Part shown: positions 18,931-27,100 of the stretch, in pieces
How positions within the stretch are numbered: position 1 is the first letter of the stretch
Layout of the letters: each line of letters opens with the position of its first letter
Assembly: GCF_000282635.1 (NCBI RefSeq)
Contig: NZ_AKIW01000108.1
Span: 1 to 56,890 of the forward strand
Direction: 5' to 3'
Length of the DNA stretch: 56,890 bases
Source: Variovorax sp. CF313
GTDB taxonomy: Bacteria > Pseudomonadota > Gammaproteobacteria > Burkholderiales > Burkholderiaceae_C
Notes under the pieces: model-generated
The model's database searches: none
Told to the model about the DNA's origin: nothing
The model's input: only the letters and a program-made list of their open reading frames with translations
Translations under genes and position numbers: made by a program

Positions 18931-19977
18931 ATGTCGGCCATGGAATCCTTGATCGAACAGCTTTCCGACTCCGTCTCCTCGGCCAAGACGCTGGAAGACC
19001 TCGCACGCCCAATGCTCGAAATGCTCGAGACGGCGACGGGCCTGGAGTCGGCTTACCTCACGACCATCGACCTCGACAAGGGCCGACAGCACATCTTGTT
19101 CGCCCACAACGCCGGTGAATTGTCCCTGCCCGAGGGTGCGCCGGTGCCTTGGGCCGACACGCTCTGCCGGCATGCCATGGAGGAAGGCCGCATCTATACG
19201 GACGACGCCGGCGGCTGCTGGGGCGATGCCGACGCCGCCCGCCGGCTCGGCATCCAGACCTGTGTGAGCGCACCGGTGACGGCCGGAAGCGGCGACCTCT
19301 TCGGTGTCCTGTGCGGTGCCAGCTCACAACAGCTGCCGCTGCCGCCGCATGCCGAGCCGGTGCTGCGGCTTTTCGCGCGGCTGATCGGCCAGCAGGTGGA
19401 GCGCGAGCTGCTCGTCGCAAAGCTCAAGAAAGCCCAGGCCCAGCTCGCCACCCACGCCGCGACCGACGCCCTCACCGGCCTGCCCAACCGCCGCGCGCTC
19501 ACCGACGAACTGCAGCGCATGCTGGCGCAGGGCGCGCGCGGCGGCCAGAGCGTGCTGGTCGGCTTCATCGACATGGACAATTTCAAGAAGATCAACGACA
19601 CGCACGGCCACGAGGTCGGCGACGAGTTCCTGTCGGCCATGGCGAAACAGCTCTCGGTCTCGGTGCGCGCGAGCGACATGCTGGCGCGCTTCGGCTCCGA
19701 CGAATTCGTGGTGATCGGCCTCGGGCCCGCGCTGGACGAGTCGCCGCGCACGGGCGCGCGGGCCATGGCCGACCGTCTGGCGGAAAACACCATCTTCGAG
19801 CTGAAGCTGCGGCACCTGACGATCGACTACGGCGGCGCCAGTGTCGGCGTGGTGGCCGTCGACCCCCGCACCGTCTCCGCCGAGGCCGCCCTGCGCCAGG
19901 CCGACACCGCGATGCGCGCCGTCAAGCAAAGCCGCCGGGCCATGGTCCGCGACGCCGTGGTTCCTGCGTCCAGCTGA
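18931..19977 (+). CDS. GAF-GGDEF domain protein, putative diguanylate cyclase with GSDEF signature
   Basis: 348-aa soluble signalling protein. Residues about 20-165 look like a GAF sensor domain. A helical linker (LLVAKLKKAQAQLATHAATD) leads to a GGDEF domain beginning DALTGLPNRRALTDEL. It keeps the metal-binding FIDMDNFKKINDTHGHEVGD, but the catalytic signature reads FGSDEF (near residue 250) instead of GGDEF. Single substitutions in the first positions occur in some active enzymes, so activity cannot be assumed either way. No inhibitory-site RxxD is evident at the expected spacing. The gene converges on a GGDEF-EAL gene 19 bases away. Two ATGs at 18931 and 18940 are possible starts. Confidence 0.85.
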   Translation: MSAMESLIEQLSDSVSSAKTLEDLARPMLEMLETATGLESAYLTTIDLDKGRQHILFAHNAGELSLPEGAPVPWADTLCRHAMEEGRIYTDDAGGCWGDADAARRLGIQTCVSAPVTAGSGDLFGVLCGASSQQLPLPPHAEPVLRLFARLIGQQVERELLVAKLKKAQAQLATHAATDALTGLPNRRALTDELQRMLAQGARGGQSVLVGFIDMDNFKKINDTHGHEVGDEFLSAMAKQLSVSVRASDMLARFGSDEFVVIGLGPALDESPRTGARAMADRLAENTIFELKLRHLTIDYGGASVGVVAVDPRTVSAEAALRQADTAMRAVKQSRRAMVRDAVVPASS

Positions 19978-19996
19978 ACGGACGCCGCCGCAGCGC

Positions 19997-21346
19997 TCAG
20001 GCGCCGGGCAGCGCCGCCGCGCGGGTACCCCACAGGGGAGCCCGCTCGTACTGCGCCACCCATTGCACGATGTCCTTGGCCGCCATCGGCATGGCAATGC
20101 CGTAGCCCTGGGCGAGCGTGCAGCCCAGGGCGAGCAGCTCTTCGCCCTGCTTCACCGTTTCGACGCCTTCAGCCACCGCCGTGAGTCCGAGCGCGTGGAG
20201 CAGCGCGATGATGCCCTGCACGATGGCGTGGTCCTGGCCGTTGTCGAGCATGCCGCGCACGAACGACTGGTCGATCTTCACGGTCGACACCGGCAGCTGG
20301 CGCAGATAGGTGAGCGAGGAGTAACCGGTGCCGAAGTCGTCGATGGTCACGCCCACGCCCAGCGTCTTGCAAGCCTCGACGAACAGCGCGACGTTCGCGA
20401 ACTGGCTGATCGCCGTGGTTTCCAGGATCTCGAGCTCCAGCATGCCCGCACCCAGCTTTGGAAACTGCGACAGGTGCCGCGCGAGCCGTTCGACGAAGTC
20501 CCAGCGCATCATGTGGCGCGGTGCCACGTTCACGCTCACCGACATCTGCAGGCCCGCCAGGCGCCACTGGTGCGCCTGCCAAAGGGCCGTGGCGATGGCC
20601 CAGTCGCCGACCTGCTCGACCAGCGCGTCGTCTTCGATCAGCGGCACGAACTGGGCCGGCGGCAGCAGGCCGCGCTCGGGGTGCTGCCAGCGCAACAGCG
20701 CCTCGACGCCGACCACCACGCCGCGCTGCATGTCGACCTTGGGCTGGTAGACTAGGAAGAACTCGCCCTGCAGCAGGCCTTCCTGGATCCGCTGGCGCTC
20801 GCGCACCACCTGCTCGTCGGCGCGCGCTTGCGGCGCGTCGAAGTAATGCACCTTGCCGTCGGCCGCGCGCTTGGCGAAGAAGGCGGCGTGCTGCGCCTGG
20901 CGCAGCGCGGTTTCAGGGGGCGGGCCATTGCTGTCGAGCAGCATGGCGCCGATGCTCGCGTCGATGCTGCCCGCCTGGTCATGCCAGCTCCAGGGCTCGG
21001 CGAGGGAAGCCTGGATGCGTTCCAGCACCTGGGTGCACTGCGAGGTTCCGAGGCCGGCGAACAGGGCCGCGAATTCGTCGCCGCCCACGCGGGCCATCAC
21101 GCTCTCGCGCGGCAGCTGAGCCTTGATGCGGCGGGCCACCTCCTTGAGGGCGACATTGCCCGCCACCATGCCAAGGCGGTCATTCAGCAAGGCAAAGCGG
21201 TCCACGTCGATGTAGCAGACGGCAGCCAGGCGCTTGCCTGCACGGGCCCAGTCGTCCATCAACGGGCGCAGCACCTCGTCCGGCGGGAGACGTGCCGACC
21301 CGTCGTAGTACGACGGCAAAGAGACTGTGGGTTGCTTGTTCGACAA
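19997..21346 (-). CDS. GGDEF-EAL dual-domain c-di-GMP protein
   Basis: 449-aa cytoplasmic protein. The N-terminal GGDEF domain (about residues 15-175) has an intact ARVGGDEFAALFAGLG, but the start is shortened: it lacks the usual DxLTGLxNR opening. The EAL domain (about 185-435) carries GVEALLRWQHPERGLL, the LEILETTAI glutamate, the DDFGTGYSSLTYLRQLP loop and the VKIDQSFVRGM and EGVET segments, so it is a likely active phosphodiesterase. The GGDEF half may act as a GTP-sensing regulator. No membrane helix or sensor domain is present. It is convergent with the GAF-GGDEF gene, suggesting opposing control of a shared c-di-GMP pool. Confidence 0.93.
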   Translation of the reverse strand: MSNKQPTVSLPSYYDGSARLPPDEVLRPLMDDWARAGKRLAAVCYIDVDRFALLNDRLGMVAGNVALKEVARRIKAQLPRESVMARVGGDEFAALFAGLGTSQCTQVLERIQASLAEPWSWHDQAGSIDASIGAMLLDSNGPPPETALRQAQHAAFFAKRAADGKVHYFDAPQARADEQVVRERQRIQEGLLQGEFFLVYQPKVDMQRGVVVGVEALLRWQHPERGLLPPAQFVPLIEDDALVEQVGDWAIATALWQAHQWRLAGLQMSVSVNVAPRHMMRWDFVERLARHLSQFPKLGAGMLELEILETTAISQFANVALFVEACKTLGVGVTIDDFGTGYSSLTYLRQLPVSTVKIDQSFVRGMLDNGQDHAIVQGIIALLHALGLTAVAEGVETVKQGEELLALGCTLAQGYGIAMPMAAKDIVQWVAQYERAPLWGTRAAALPGA

Positions 21347-21380
21347 AAGACTGGGCTCCGGAGGTCGCGGGCTATTGTTC

Positions 21381-21424
21381 CCCCAATTGGGGCGATTGCG
21401 TGCCTATTAGCTAATATTAGTTAC
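21381..21424 (-). promoter_or_regulatory. Two palindromes in an AT-rich promoter region of the GGDEF-EAL gene
   Basis: The perfect palindromes CCCCAATTGGGG (21381-21392) and CTAATATTAG (21411-21420) are found here. The second is extended to a 16-base near-palindrome, TAGCTAATATTAGTTA. They lie 35-75 bases upstream of the start at 21346, in a marked AT-rich island. They are likely operator and promoter elements. No consensus -35/-10 pair can be fixed confidently. Confidence 0.45.
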
Positions 21425-21468
21425 ATGAGCGCTGCATTCACACAACACCCGGGCCCACGCCGCGTCTC

Positions 21469-21813
21469 CTAGCCGCAATAGGCACCCACCACGCGGCCGG
21501 TCGGTTCGACCTGCACGTTGAGCCTCGCCGTGTCCTGCATCGGATCGGCTTTTTCCGCGGCGGGCACCGTACGTGCCAGGCGGGCGCCGGCGCGCTGGCG
21601 CATCTCTTCCAGCAACTGCTGGCTGACGCGCAGGCCCAGGCCAAACCGCACGGCAGCAGCCTGGCAGGTTTCGGGCGGCGTGACGAAGCTCGGGGGTTCG
21701 GGGACTTCCGATGTCAGGGGGCGGTCGGCCGGTGGCGCCTGGCAGCCAGCCAGCAAAAGGCCCATGGCCATGGCCGGCAGGCCGATCCAGTGGCGACCGT
21801 TGGTGATGCGCAT
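21469..21813 (-). CDS. Lipoprotein with peptidase inhibitor I78-like domain
   Basis: 114-aa predicted lipoprotein. The ATG at 21813 has AAGGAG about 9 bases upstream and gives a signal peptide ending in the lipobox LLAGC. A TTG at 21840 is possible but lacks a ribosome site. Residues from TCQAAAVRFGLG to the end (SGA-like RAGARLAR, then ARLNVQVEPTGRVVGAYCG) match the pattern of inhibitor family I78, including the terminal Cys-Gly and a pair of cysteines likely to form a disulfide. It presumably protects the envelope from proteases, but the target is unknown. Confidence 0.75.
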   Translation of the reverse strand: MRITNGRHWIGLPAMAMGLLLAGCQAPPADRPLTSEVPEPPSFVTPPETCQAAAVRFGLGLRVSQQLLEEMRQRAGARLARTVPAAEKADPMQDTARLNVQVEPTGRVVGAYCG

Positions 21814-22000
21814 CTGTCTTGCTCCTTCTTCAAACTGCAACCCTGAGCAGGAGCTTATTCAATTCCGAGGCCGATCCCCGGCACGGCTCAAGCCAATGGA
21901 TCTCGGAGCCTCGACAAAATCGCGCTGCGGCCGTCCGGGGTCGCATTCGAAGCGTATGCTGGAAGCGACGCGCGCAGTTCTGGCCCACCCGCCACACACC

Positions 22001-22678
22001 ATGACACCGCCCCCTGCCACCGTTTTCCTGATCGACGTCGACAACACCCTGCTCGACAACGACGGCATCATCGCCGACCTTCGCACCCATCTCGAACAGA
22101 CCTTCGGCGCCGAAAGCGCCAGCCGCTACTGGACGGCCTTCGAGCAATTGCGCAACGAGCTCGGCTATGTCGACTACCTCGGCGCCCTGCAGCGCTACCG
22201 CGCCGAGGAAAGCAGCCGCGGCATGAGCGATTCGCGGCTGCTGCTGATGTCGGAATTTCTCATCGACTACCCCTTTGCCGACCGGCTCTACCCCGGCGCG
22301 CTGGAGACGCTGAAGCACCTGCGCCAGCGCGGGCCCACGGTGATCCTGTCCGACGGCGACGTCGTGTTCCAGCCGCGCAAGGTGCAACGCTCCGGCCTTT
22401 GGGACGCCACCGAGGGCCGCGTGCTGATCTACGTGCACAAGGAACAGATGCTCGACGCCGTCGAGCAGTGCTACCCCGCGCGGCACTACGTGATGATCGA
22501 CGACAAGCTGCGCATCCTCTCGGCCATGAAGGCCATCTGGGGATCGCGCCTGACGACGGTCTTCGTGCGGCAGGGGCACTATGCGCTCGACACGCAGGCC
22601 AACGCCGCCTATGCGCCCGCCGATATCGCCATCGAGCGCATCGGCGACATCATCAACCTCGACTTTCCACCCGCATGA
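22001..22678 (+). CDS. HAD-superfamily hydrolase
   Basis: 225-aa haloacid-dehalogenase-fold hydrolase. Motif I FLIDVDNTLLDND holds the nucleophile and acid-base Asp pair, motif II is VILSDGD, and motif IV YVMIDDKLRIL holds the metal-binding Asp residues. A helical cap lies between motifs I and II. The substrate is unknown. The start ATG at 22001 gives the normal motif I position; the frame is open further upstream without a plausible start. Its stop overlaps the pgm start (ATGA at 22675), which suggests a role on sugar phosphates or repair of pgm side products (inference). Confidence 0.88.
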   Translation: MTPPPATVFLIDVDNTLLDNDGIIADLRTHLEQTFGAESASRYWTAFEQLRNELGYVDYLGALQRYRAEESSRGMSDSRLLLMSEFLIDYPFADRLYPGALETLKHLRQRGPTVILSDGDVVFQPRKVQRSGLWDATEGRVLIYVHKEQMLDAVEQCYPARHYVMIDDKLRILSAMKAIWGSRLTTVFVRQGHYALDTQANAAYAPADIAIERIGDIINLDFPPA

Positions 22679-24339
22679 GCCAAGCAACCAACCCTCTCGC
22701 GGGACAGCCCGCACCCATCGAACTGCTGGTCAACATACCGCGCCTGATCTCCGCCTACTACACCGGACGGCCCGACCCGTCGGTGCCGAGCCAGCGCGTG
22801 GCCTTCGGCACCTCGGGGCACCGCGGCTCCTCGTTCGACGATGCGTTCAATGAATGGCACGTGCTGGCGATCAGCCAGGCGATCTGCGACTACCGCAAGC
22901 AGAAAGGCATCGACGGGCCGCTGTTCCTCGGGATCGACACGCATGCGCTGTCGACACCGGCCTTCAACAGCGCGGTCGAGGTACTCGCGGCCAACGGGGT
23001 CGAGCTGATGATCTCGAAGGACGACGAATACACGCCGACGCCGGCCGTGTCGCACGCGATCCTCGTCTACAACCGCGGGCGCAGCAGCAGCGCTGGGGGG
23101 CTCGCCGACGGCATCGTCATCACCCCCTCGCACAACCCTCCCGAGAGCGGCGGCTTCAAGTACAACCCGCCGAACGGTGGACCGGCAGGCACCGACATCA
23201 CCTCGGCCGTCGAGACGGCCGCCAACAGGATGCTGGCCAACGGGCTCGAAGGCGTGAAGCGCATGCCGCTCGCGCAGGCGCTGCGCGCATCGACCACGCA
23301 CCGGCACGACTATCTGAACACCTACGTCGAAGACCTGGCGCAGGTGCTCGACATGGACGCGATCCGCGACGTGAACCTCAACCTGGGTGTCGACCCGCTG
23401 GGCGGCGCGGGCGTGCGCTACTGGCCCGCGATTGCCGAGCGCTACAAGCTCACGCGCCTGAACGTGCTGAGCCAGGAAGTCGACCCGACCTTCCGCTTCA
23501 TGTCGCTCGACTGGGACGGCCGCATCCGCATGGACCCATCGTCGCCCGACGCCATGCACAAGCTGATCGAATTGAAGGACCGCTTCGGCATCGCCTTCGC
23601 CTGCGACACCGACCACGACCGCCACGGCATCGTCTCGGGCAGCACCGGGTTGATGCAACCCAACAGCTACCTCGCGGTGATGATCGACTACCTCTACACG
23701 CACCGCCCGCAATGGCCGGCGCAGGCGGCCGTCGGCAAGACGGTGGTGAGCAGCCAGATGATCGACCGCGTCACCGCACGGCTCGGCCGCAGGCTGTACG
23801 AGGTGCCGGTGGGCTTCAAGTGGTTCGTAGACGGGCTGGTCGATGCCTCGCTGGCCTTCGGCGGCGAGGAAAGCGCGGGCGCGACCTTTCTGCGCAAGGA
23901 CGGCTCGGTGTGGACCACCGACAAGGACGGCCTGGTGCCCGCCCTGCTCTCGGCCGAGATCGCCGCGCGCACCGGGCGTGACCCGGGCGAGCGCTACACC
24001 GAGCTGACGCAGGCGCTGGGCCAGCCGGCGTCAGACCGCGTGGATGCGGCCGCCACCGTCGAGCAGAAGAAGCGGCTGTCCAGCCTCTCGCCGGAACAGA
24101 TCCGCTCGACCGAGCTGGCGGGCGACAAGATCGTCAATGTGCTGAGCCATGCGCCGGGCAACGGCGCGGCCATCGGCGGCGTAAAGGTCGTGACCGACAA
24201 CGGCTGGTTCGCCGCGCGGCCATCGGGCACCGAGAACATCTACAAGATCTACGGCGAGAGCTTCAAGGGCAAAGACCACCTCGCGCGCATTCTTGAAGAA
24301 GCGCAGCATGTGGTGGACGGGGCCCTCTCTGCGCCCTGA
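22675..24339 (+). CDS. pgm: Phosphoglucomutase, alpha-D-glucose specific
   Basis: Interconverts glucose-1-phosphate and glucose-6-phosphate, feeding glycogen, UDP-glucose and envelope sugar synthesis. 554 aa, usual for the bacterial Pgm family. Visible motifs are FGTSGHRGSSFDDAFNE at the N-terminus, the phosphoserine loop ITPSHNPPESGGFKYNP, the metal loop FACDTDHDRHGIVSG, the sugar-binding FGGEESAGATFL and the phosphate-binding RPSGTENIYKIY. It is translationally coupled to the HAD gene by a 4-base overlap and converges on hom. Confidence 0.96.
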   Translation: MSQATNPLAGQPAPIELLVNIPRLISAYYTGRPDPSVPSQRVAFGTSGHRGSSFDDAFNEWHVLAISQAICDYRKQKGIDGPLFLGIDTHALSTPAFNSAVEVLAANGVELMISKDDEYTPTPAVSHAILVYNRGRSSSAGGLADGIVITPSHNPPESGGFKYNPPNGGPAGTDITSAVETAANRMLANGLEGVKRMPLAQALRASTTHRHDYLNTYVEDLAQVLDMDAIRDVNLNLGVDPLGGAGVRYWPAIAERYKLTRLNVLSQEVDPTFRFMSLDWDGRIRMDPSSPDAMHKLIELKDRFGIAFACDTDHDRHGIVSGSTGLMQPNSYLAVMIDYLYTHRPQWPAQAAVGKTVVSSQMIDRVTARLGRRLYEVPVGFKWFVDGLVDASLAFGGEESAGATFLRKDGSVWTTDKDGLVPALLSAEIAARTGRDPGERYTELTQALGQPASDRVDAAATVEQKKRLSSLSPEQIRSTELAGDKIVNVLSHAPGNGAAIGGVKVVTDNGWFAARPSGTENIYKIYGESFKGKDHLARILEEAQHVVDGALSAP

Positions 24340-24411
24340 AGGAATGCAGGCGCCGATGCTGCGGCCGCCCCCGGGCGACGTTCTGCGCGCTTCGCTAGCG
24401 GCGTTCGTGGC

Positions 24412-25773
24412 TCAACCTTCCAGCAGTTCCACGCACAGCGTCGCCACCACGCCTGCGACCTCGGAACGCGCCTGCAACGCATGCACGGCAAGGTCCAGCG
24501 TGCCCTGCGCTACCGGCCCCGTCAGCACCAAGACCTGGGGGCCGATGCCGGGGCGTTCGGCCGCCAGCGCGACCTGGCGCACCGGCACCTTCTGCTCTGC
24601 GAGGCAGGCCGTGACCGCCTGGATCTGGCTGACCGCGCGCACCGGCACCCGCAGGTAGTGCGAGGTGTGCACGGCGGCACGCGGCAACACCGCCAACGCG
24701 TTCGTCGCGTGCTCATGCACGCCGAGGTGCGGCACGTGCTGCGCGGCATTCACGCCGTCGAGCCGCGCCACGTCCACGAGATCGGCGATCACCGCCGAGG
24801 CCGTCTGCTCCGAGCCGGCACCCGCACCGTAGTACATCGTCAGGCCCGCCGCATCGCTCTTGACCATGACGGCGTTCATCGAACCGTTCACCTGTGCCAT
24901 CAGATGCGTGGCGGGCACGAGTGCGGGCTGCACGCGCAGTTCGACACCCGACGCCTGCCGGCGTGCCACGCCCAGCAGCTTGATGCGGTAACCCAGCTGC
25001 TCGGCGCAGGCCACGTCCAGCCCTTGCAGGGCGGTGATGCCCTCCACTTGCACATCGGCGAAGCGCAGCGGCATGCCGAAGGCGTTGGCGGCCAGCAAAG
25101 ACAGCTTGTGCGCGGCGTCGATGCCTTCGATGTCGAAGCTCGGATCGGCCTCCGCATAGCCCAGCGCCTGGGCCTGCGCGAGCGCGGCGGCGAAGTCGAG
25201 GCCTTCATCGCGCATCTTGCTCAGGATGAAATTGGTGGTGCCATTGATGATGCCGGCCACCCACTCGATGCGGTTGGCCGCCAGGCCTTCGCGCAGCGCC
25301 TTGACGATGGGAATGCTCACGGCCACCGCCCCCTCGTAGGCCACGGCCACGCCCTGTTTTCGCGCGGCGGCGAAGATCTCGGCGCCGTGCACCGCGAGCA
25401 ATGCCTTGTTGGCCGTGACCACGTGCTTGCCATGCGCAATGGCGGCCAGCACCCAGTCGCGTGCGGGCCCGGTGCCGCCGGCCACCTCCACGACCACGTC
25501 GACGTCGGGATGCGCGGCGACCTGCATCGGGTCGGCCGTGAGCGCAACGCCCTCTCCCACGATGCCGGCGGCGCGCGCCAGGTTGCGCGCGGCAACGATC
25601 ACGAGTTCGATAGCCCGGCCGGCCCGCGCCGCAATGTCGGCCTGGTTGCGCACGAGCACGCGGAAGGTGCCCGAGCCCACGGTTCCGATACCGATCATCC
25701 CCACGCGCAGGGTACGGTTCAGCGCAGGGCGGCTGTGCAGGGGCTCGAGGGATTCAACGGGATCGCGGTACAT
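24412..25773 (-). CDS. hom: Homoserine dehydrogenase
   Basis: NAD(P)-dependent reduction of aspartate semialdehyde to homoserine, the branch point to threonine, isoleucine and methionine. 453 aa from the ATG at 25773, chosen because CTGGAG lies at proper spacing; an ATG two codons earlier is too close to it. The Rossmann loop VGMIGIGTVGSGTF, catalytic region AGIINGTTNFILSKM, GYAEADPSFDIEGIDAAHKL and a C-terminal ACT domain (about 370-450) are visible. The segment GAVAVSIPIVKALREGL departs from the AVAGGIPIIKALREGL I recall from other betaproteobacteria. thrC does not follow, so this may be a second hom paralogue. A threonine-type attenuator precedes it. Confidence 0.94.
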   Translation of the reverse strand: MYRDPVESLEPLHSRPALNRTLRVGMIGIGTVGSGTFRVLVRNQADIAARAGRAIELVIVAARNLARAAGIVGEGVALTADPMQVAAHPDVDVVVEVAGGTGPARDWVLAAIAHGKHVVTANKALLAVHGAEIFAAARKQGVAVAYEGAVAVSIPIVKALREGLAANRIEWVAGIINGTTNFILSKMRDEGLDFAAALAQAQALGYAEADPSFDIEGIDAAHKLSLLAANAFGMPLRFADVQVEGITALQGLDVACAEQLGYRIKLLGVARRQASGVELRVQPALVPATHLMAQVNGSMNAVMVKSDAAGLTMYYGAGAGSEQTASAVIADLVDVARLDGVNAAQHVPHLGVHEHATNALAVLPRAAVHTSHYLRVPVRAVSQIQAVTACLAEQKVPVRQVALAAERPGIGPQVLVLTGPVAQGTLDLAVHALQARSEVAGVVATLCVELLEG

Positions 25774-25785
25774 GGACATCTCCAG

Positions 25786-25820
25786 ACGAAAAAACAAAAC
25801 CCAGCTGCCAGAGCTGGGTT
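25786..25820 (-). terminator. Attenuator terminator in the hom leader
   Basis: On the minus strand a 9-bp perfect stem AACCCAGCT/AGCTGGGTT (25820-25812 with 25806-25798) and a 5-nt loop are followed by TTGTTTTTT. It ends only 13 bases before the hom ATG, overlapping the approach to the ribosome site. A terminator here would block hom itself rather than end an upstream gene, the hallmark of attenuation. Confidence 0.9.
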
Positions 25821-25847
25821 CATTCGTTCGGGGAGAGAGCGATACAC

Positions 25848-25890
25848 CAGGTGGCTGCCGGAACGGCCACCTGCGCGTGCTCAGGTGGCC
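25848..25890 (-). promoter_or_regulatory. Alternative-pairing hairpin segments of the hom attenuator
   Basis: Three RNA segments in transcription order: segment 1 GGCCACCTG (25890-25882), segment 2 CAGGTGGCC (25873-25865) and segment 3 GCCACCTG (25855-25848). Segment 2 can pair perfectly with segment 1 (9 bp, 8-nt loop) or with segment 3 (8 bp), but not both. Segment 1 overlaps the last threonine codon and the stop of the leader reading frame, so ribosome position would decide the pairing. How the 2:3 pairing disables the terminator at 25786-25820 is not obvious from simple complementarity. Confidence 0.72.
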
Positions 25891-25964
25891 GCGGTGGTAA
25901 TGGTGGTAATCATTCGAGCAACGACCATCGCCTGCGCGGAGGCAGGCGGCATCATGCGAGCCAT
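25881..25964 (-). CDS. Threonine/isoleucine-rich leader peptide of the hom attenuator
   Basis: Short reading frame ending M-I-T-T-I-T-T-A-A-T then TGA (25881-25883), directly before the hom hairpins. Five threonine and two isoleucine codons fall within the last nine, closely recalling E. coli ThrL, the thr operon leader. The start is uncertain. The listed ATG at 25964 gives 27 aa, ATGs at 25955, 25952, 25928 or 25913 give shorter peptides, and one at 26006 gives 41 aa. None has a strong Shine-Dalgarno sequence. A possible -10 box TACACT lies at 26022-26017. Likely role: the ribosome stalls at Thr/Ile codons when these amino acids are scarce, permitting hom transcription. Confidence 0.72.
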   Translation of the reverse strand: MARMMPPASAQAMVVARMITTITTAAT

Positions 25965-26044
25965 CAGGGCTGCGTGGGATGCGGGGTGGAAATCGTGGCT
26001 CGACATGAAGGCCCGGAGTGTACAGGACCCCAGCCGTGCCCGGC

Positions 26045-27100
26045 TCAGCGCGCGGCCGACAGCCGCTTTTCGAGCCACACGCTGTAGCGCGAGAGCCCGA
26101 AGCACAGCACCCAGTACACAGCCGCGATGAAGAGATAGCCCTCGAGATAGAACGGCCGCCACGTCGGATCACCGCCCAGCGCCAGGCCCAGCGCGCCGGT
26201 CAGCTCGAACAGGCCGACCACGGTGACGAGCGAGGTGTCTTTCAGCGTACCGACCACGCTGTTGGTCAGCGCCGGCACCACGAGGCGCAGCGCCTGCGGC
26301 AGCACGATGTCGCGCTGCACCGGCCAGCGGCCGAAGCCCAGCGCCATCGCCACTTCGGTCTGCCCGCGCGGTACGGCCTGCAGGCCGCCGCGGATGATCT
26401 CGGCCAGGTACGCCGCCACGAACAGCGTGAGCCCCGCGAGCACCCGCACCAGCACGTCGGGCTGCCATCCGGCCGGCCACAGCAGCGGCAACAGGAACGA
26501 GGCCATGAACAGCACCGAGATCAGCGGCACGCCGCGCACCAGCTCGATGTAGCTCGCACTCAGCGTGCGCACCACGGGCCAGCCCGAGCGGCGGCCCAGC
26601 GCCAGCAACAAGGCCAGCGGAAAGGCCAGCGCCAGCCCCACCACCGCGAGCCCGATGGTCAGCGGCAGGCCGCCCCAGCGGCTCGTCGGTACATGGCTCA
26701 GTCCCAGGACGCCGCCACGCATCAGCAGCACGAACAGCAGCAGCGCACCGATCCACAGCGGCACGAGCCACCAGCGCCAGCTCCGCGGCCAGGCGCTGAG
26801 CACGGTGACGGCGGACAGCACGACGACCGCGATGGCCGGGCGCCATTGCTCTTCATACGGAAAGCGTCCGAACAGCATCGGCCGCCACTTCTCGGCCACC
26901 ACACCCCAGCAGGCGCCATGCTGCACGGCCCGGCAGGCCTCGGCGTCGGGCCGGAACACCGCATGCACGATGCCCCACTCGACGGCGTGGAAGCCGCCCC
27001 ACGCGAGCAGCGCAAGCAGCAGCACCGTCGCCAGTGCCCGCATCGGCGAACCCCAGAGTTCGCTGCGCCACGCAATGGGTTCCTGCGTGGCGCTCCTCAT
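26045..27100 (-). CDS. General amino acid ABC transporter permease (AapM-like)
   Basis: 351-aa membrane permease of the polar amino acid family (HisM/GltK type). It has an extra N-terminal helix and a periplasmic segment (about residues 20-75) typical of the larger AapM/BztC subunit. The core carries the EAA-type coupling loop QTEVAMALGFGRWPVQRDIVLPQALRLVVPALTN. The start ATG at 27100 overlaps the stop of the preceding permease gene (ATGA). No ATP-binding subunit gene follows; hom begins 271 bases further on. The ATPase must come from elsewhere in the genome. Confidence 0.9.
   Translation of the reverse strand: MRSATQEPIAWRSELWGSPMRALATVLLLALLAWGGFHAVEWGIVHAVFRPDAEACRAVQHGACWGVVAEKWRPMLFGRFPYEEQWRPAIAVVVLSAVTVLSAWPRSWRWWLVPLWIGALLLFVLLMRGGVLGLSHVPTSRWGGLPLTIGLAVVGLALAFPLALLLALGRRSGWPVVRTLSASYIELVRGVPLISVLFMASFLLPLLWPAGWQPDVLVRVLAGLTLFVAAYLAEIIRGGLQAVPRGQTEVAMALGFGRWPVQRDIVLPQALRLVVPALTNSVVGTLKDTSLVTVVGLFELTGALGLALGGDPTWRPFYLEGYLFIAAVYWVLCFGLSRYSVWLEKRLSAAR

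Noticed and set aside
21425..21472. 15-codon ORF with ATG after the TAATATTAG palindrome
   Set aside because: No ribosome site, overlaps the end of the opposite-strand lipoprotein gene, and no conserved content.
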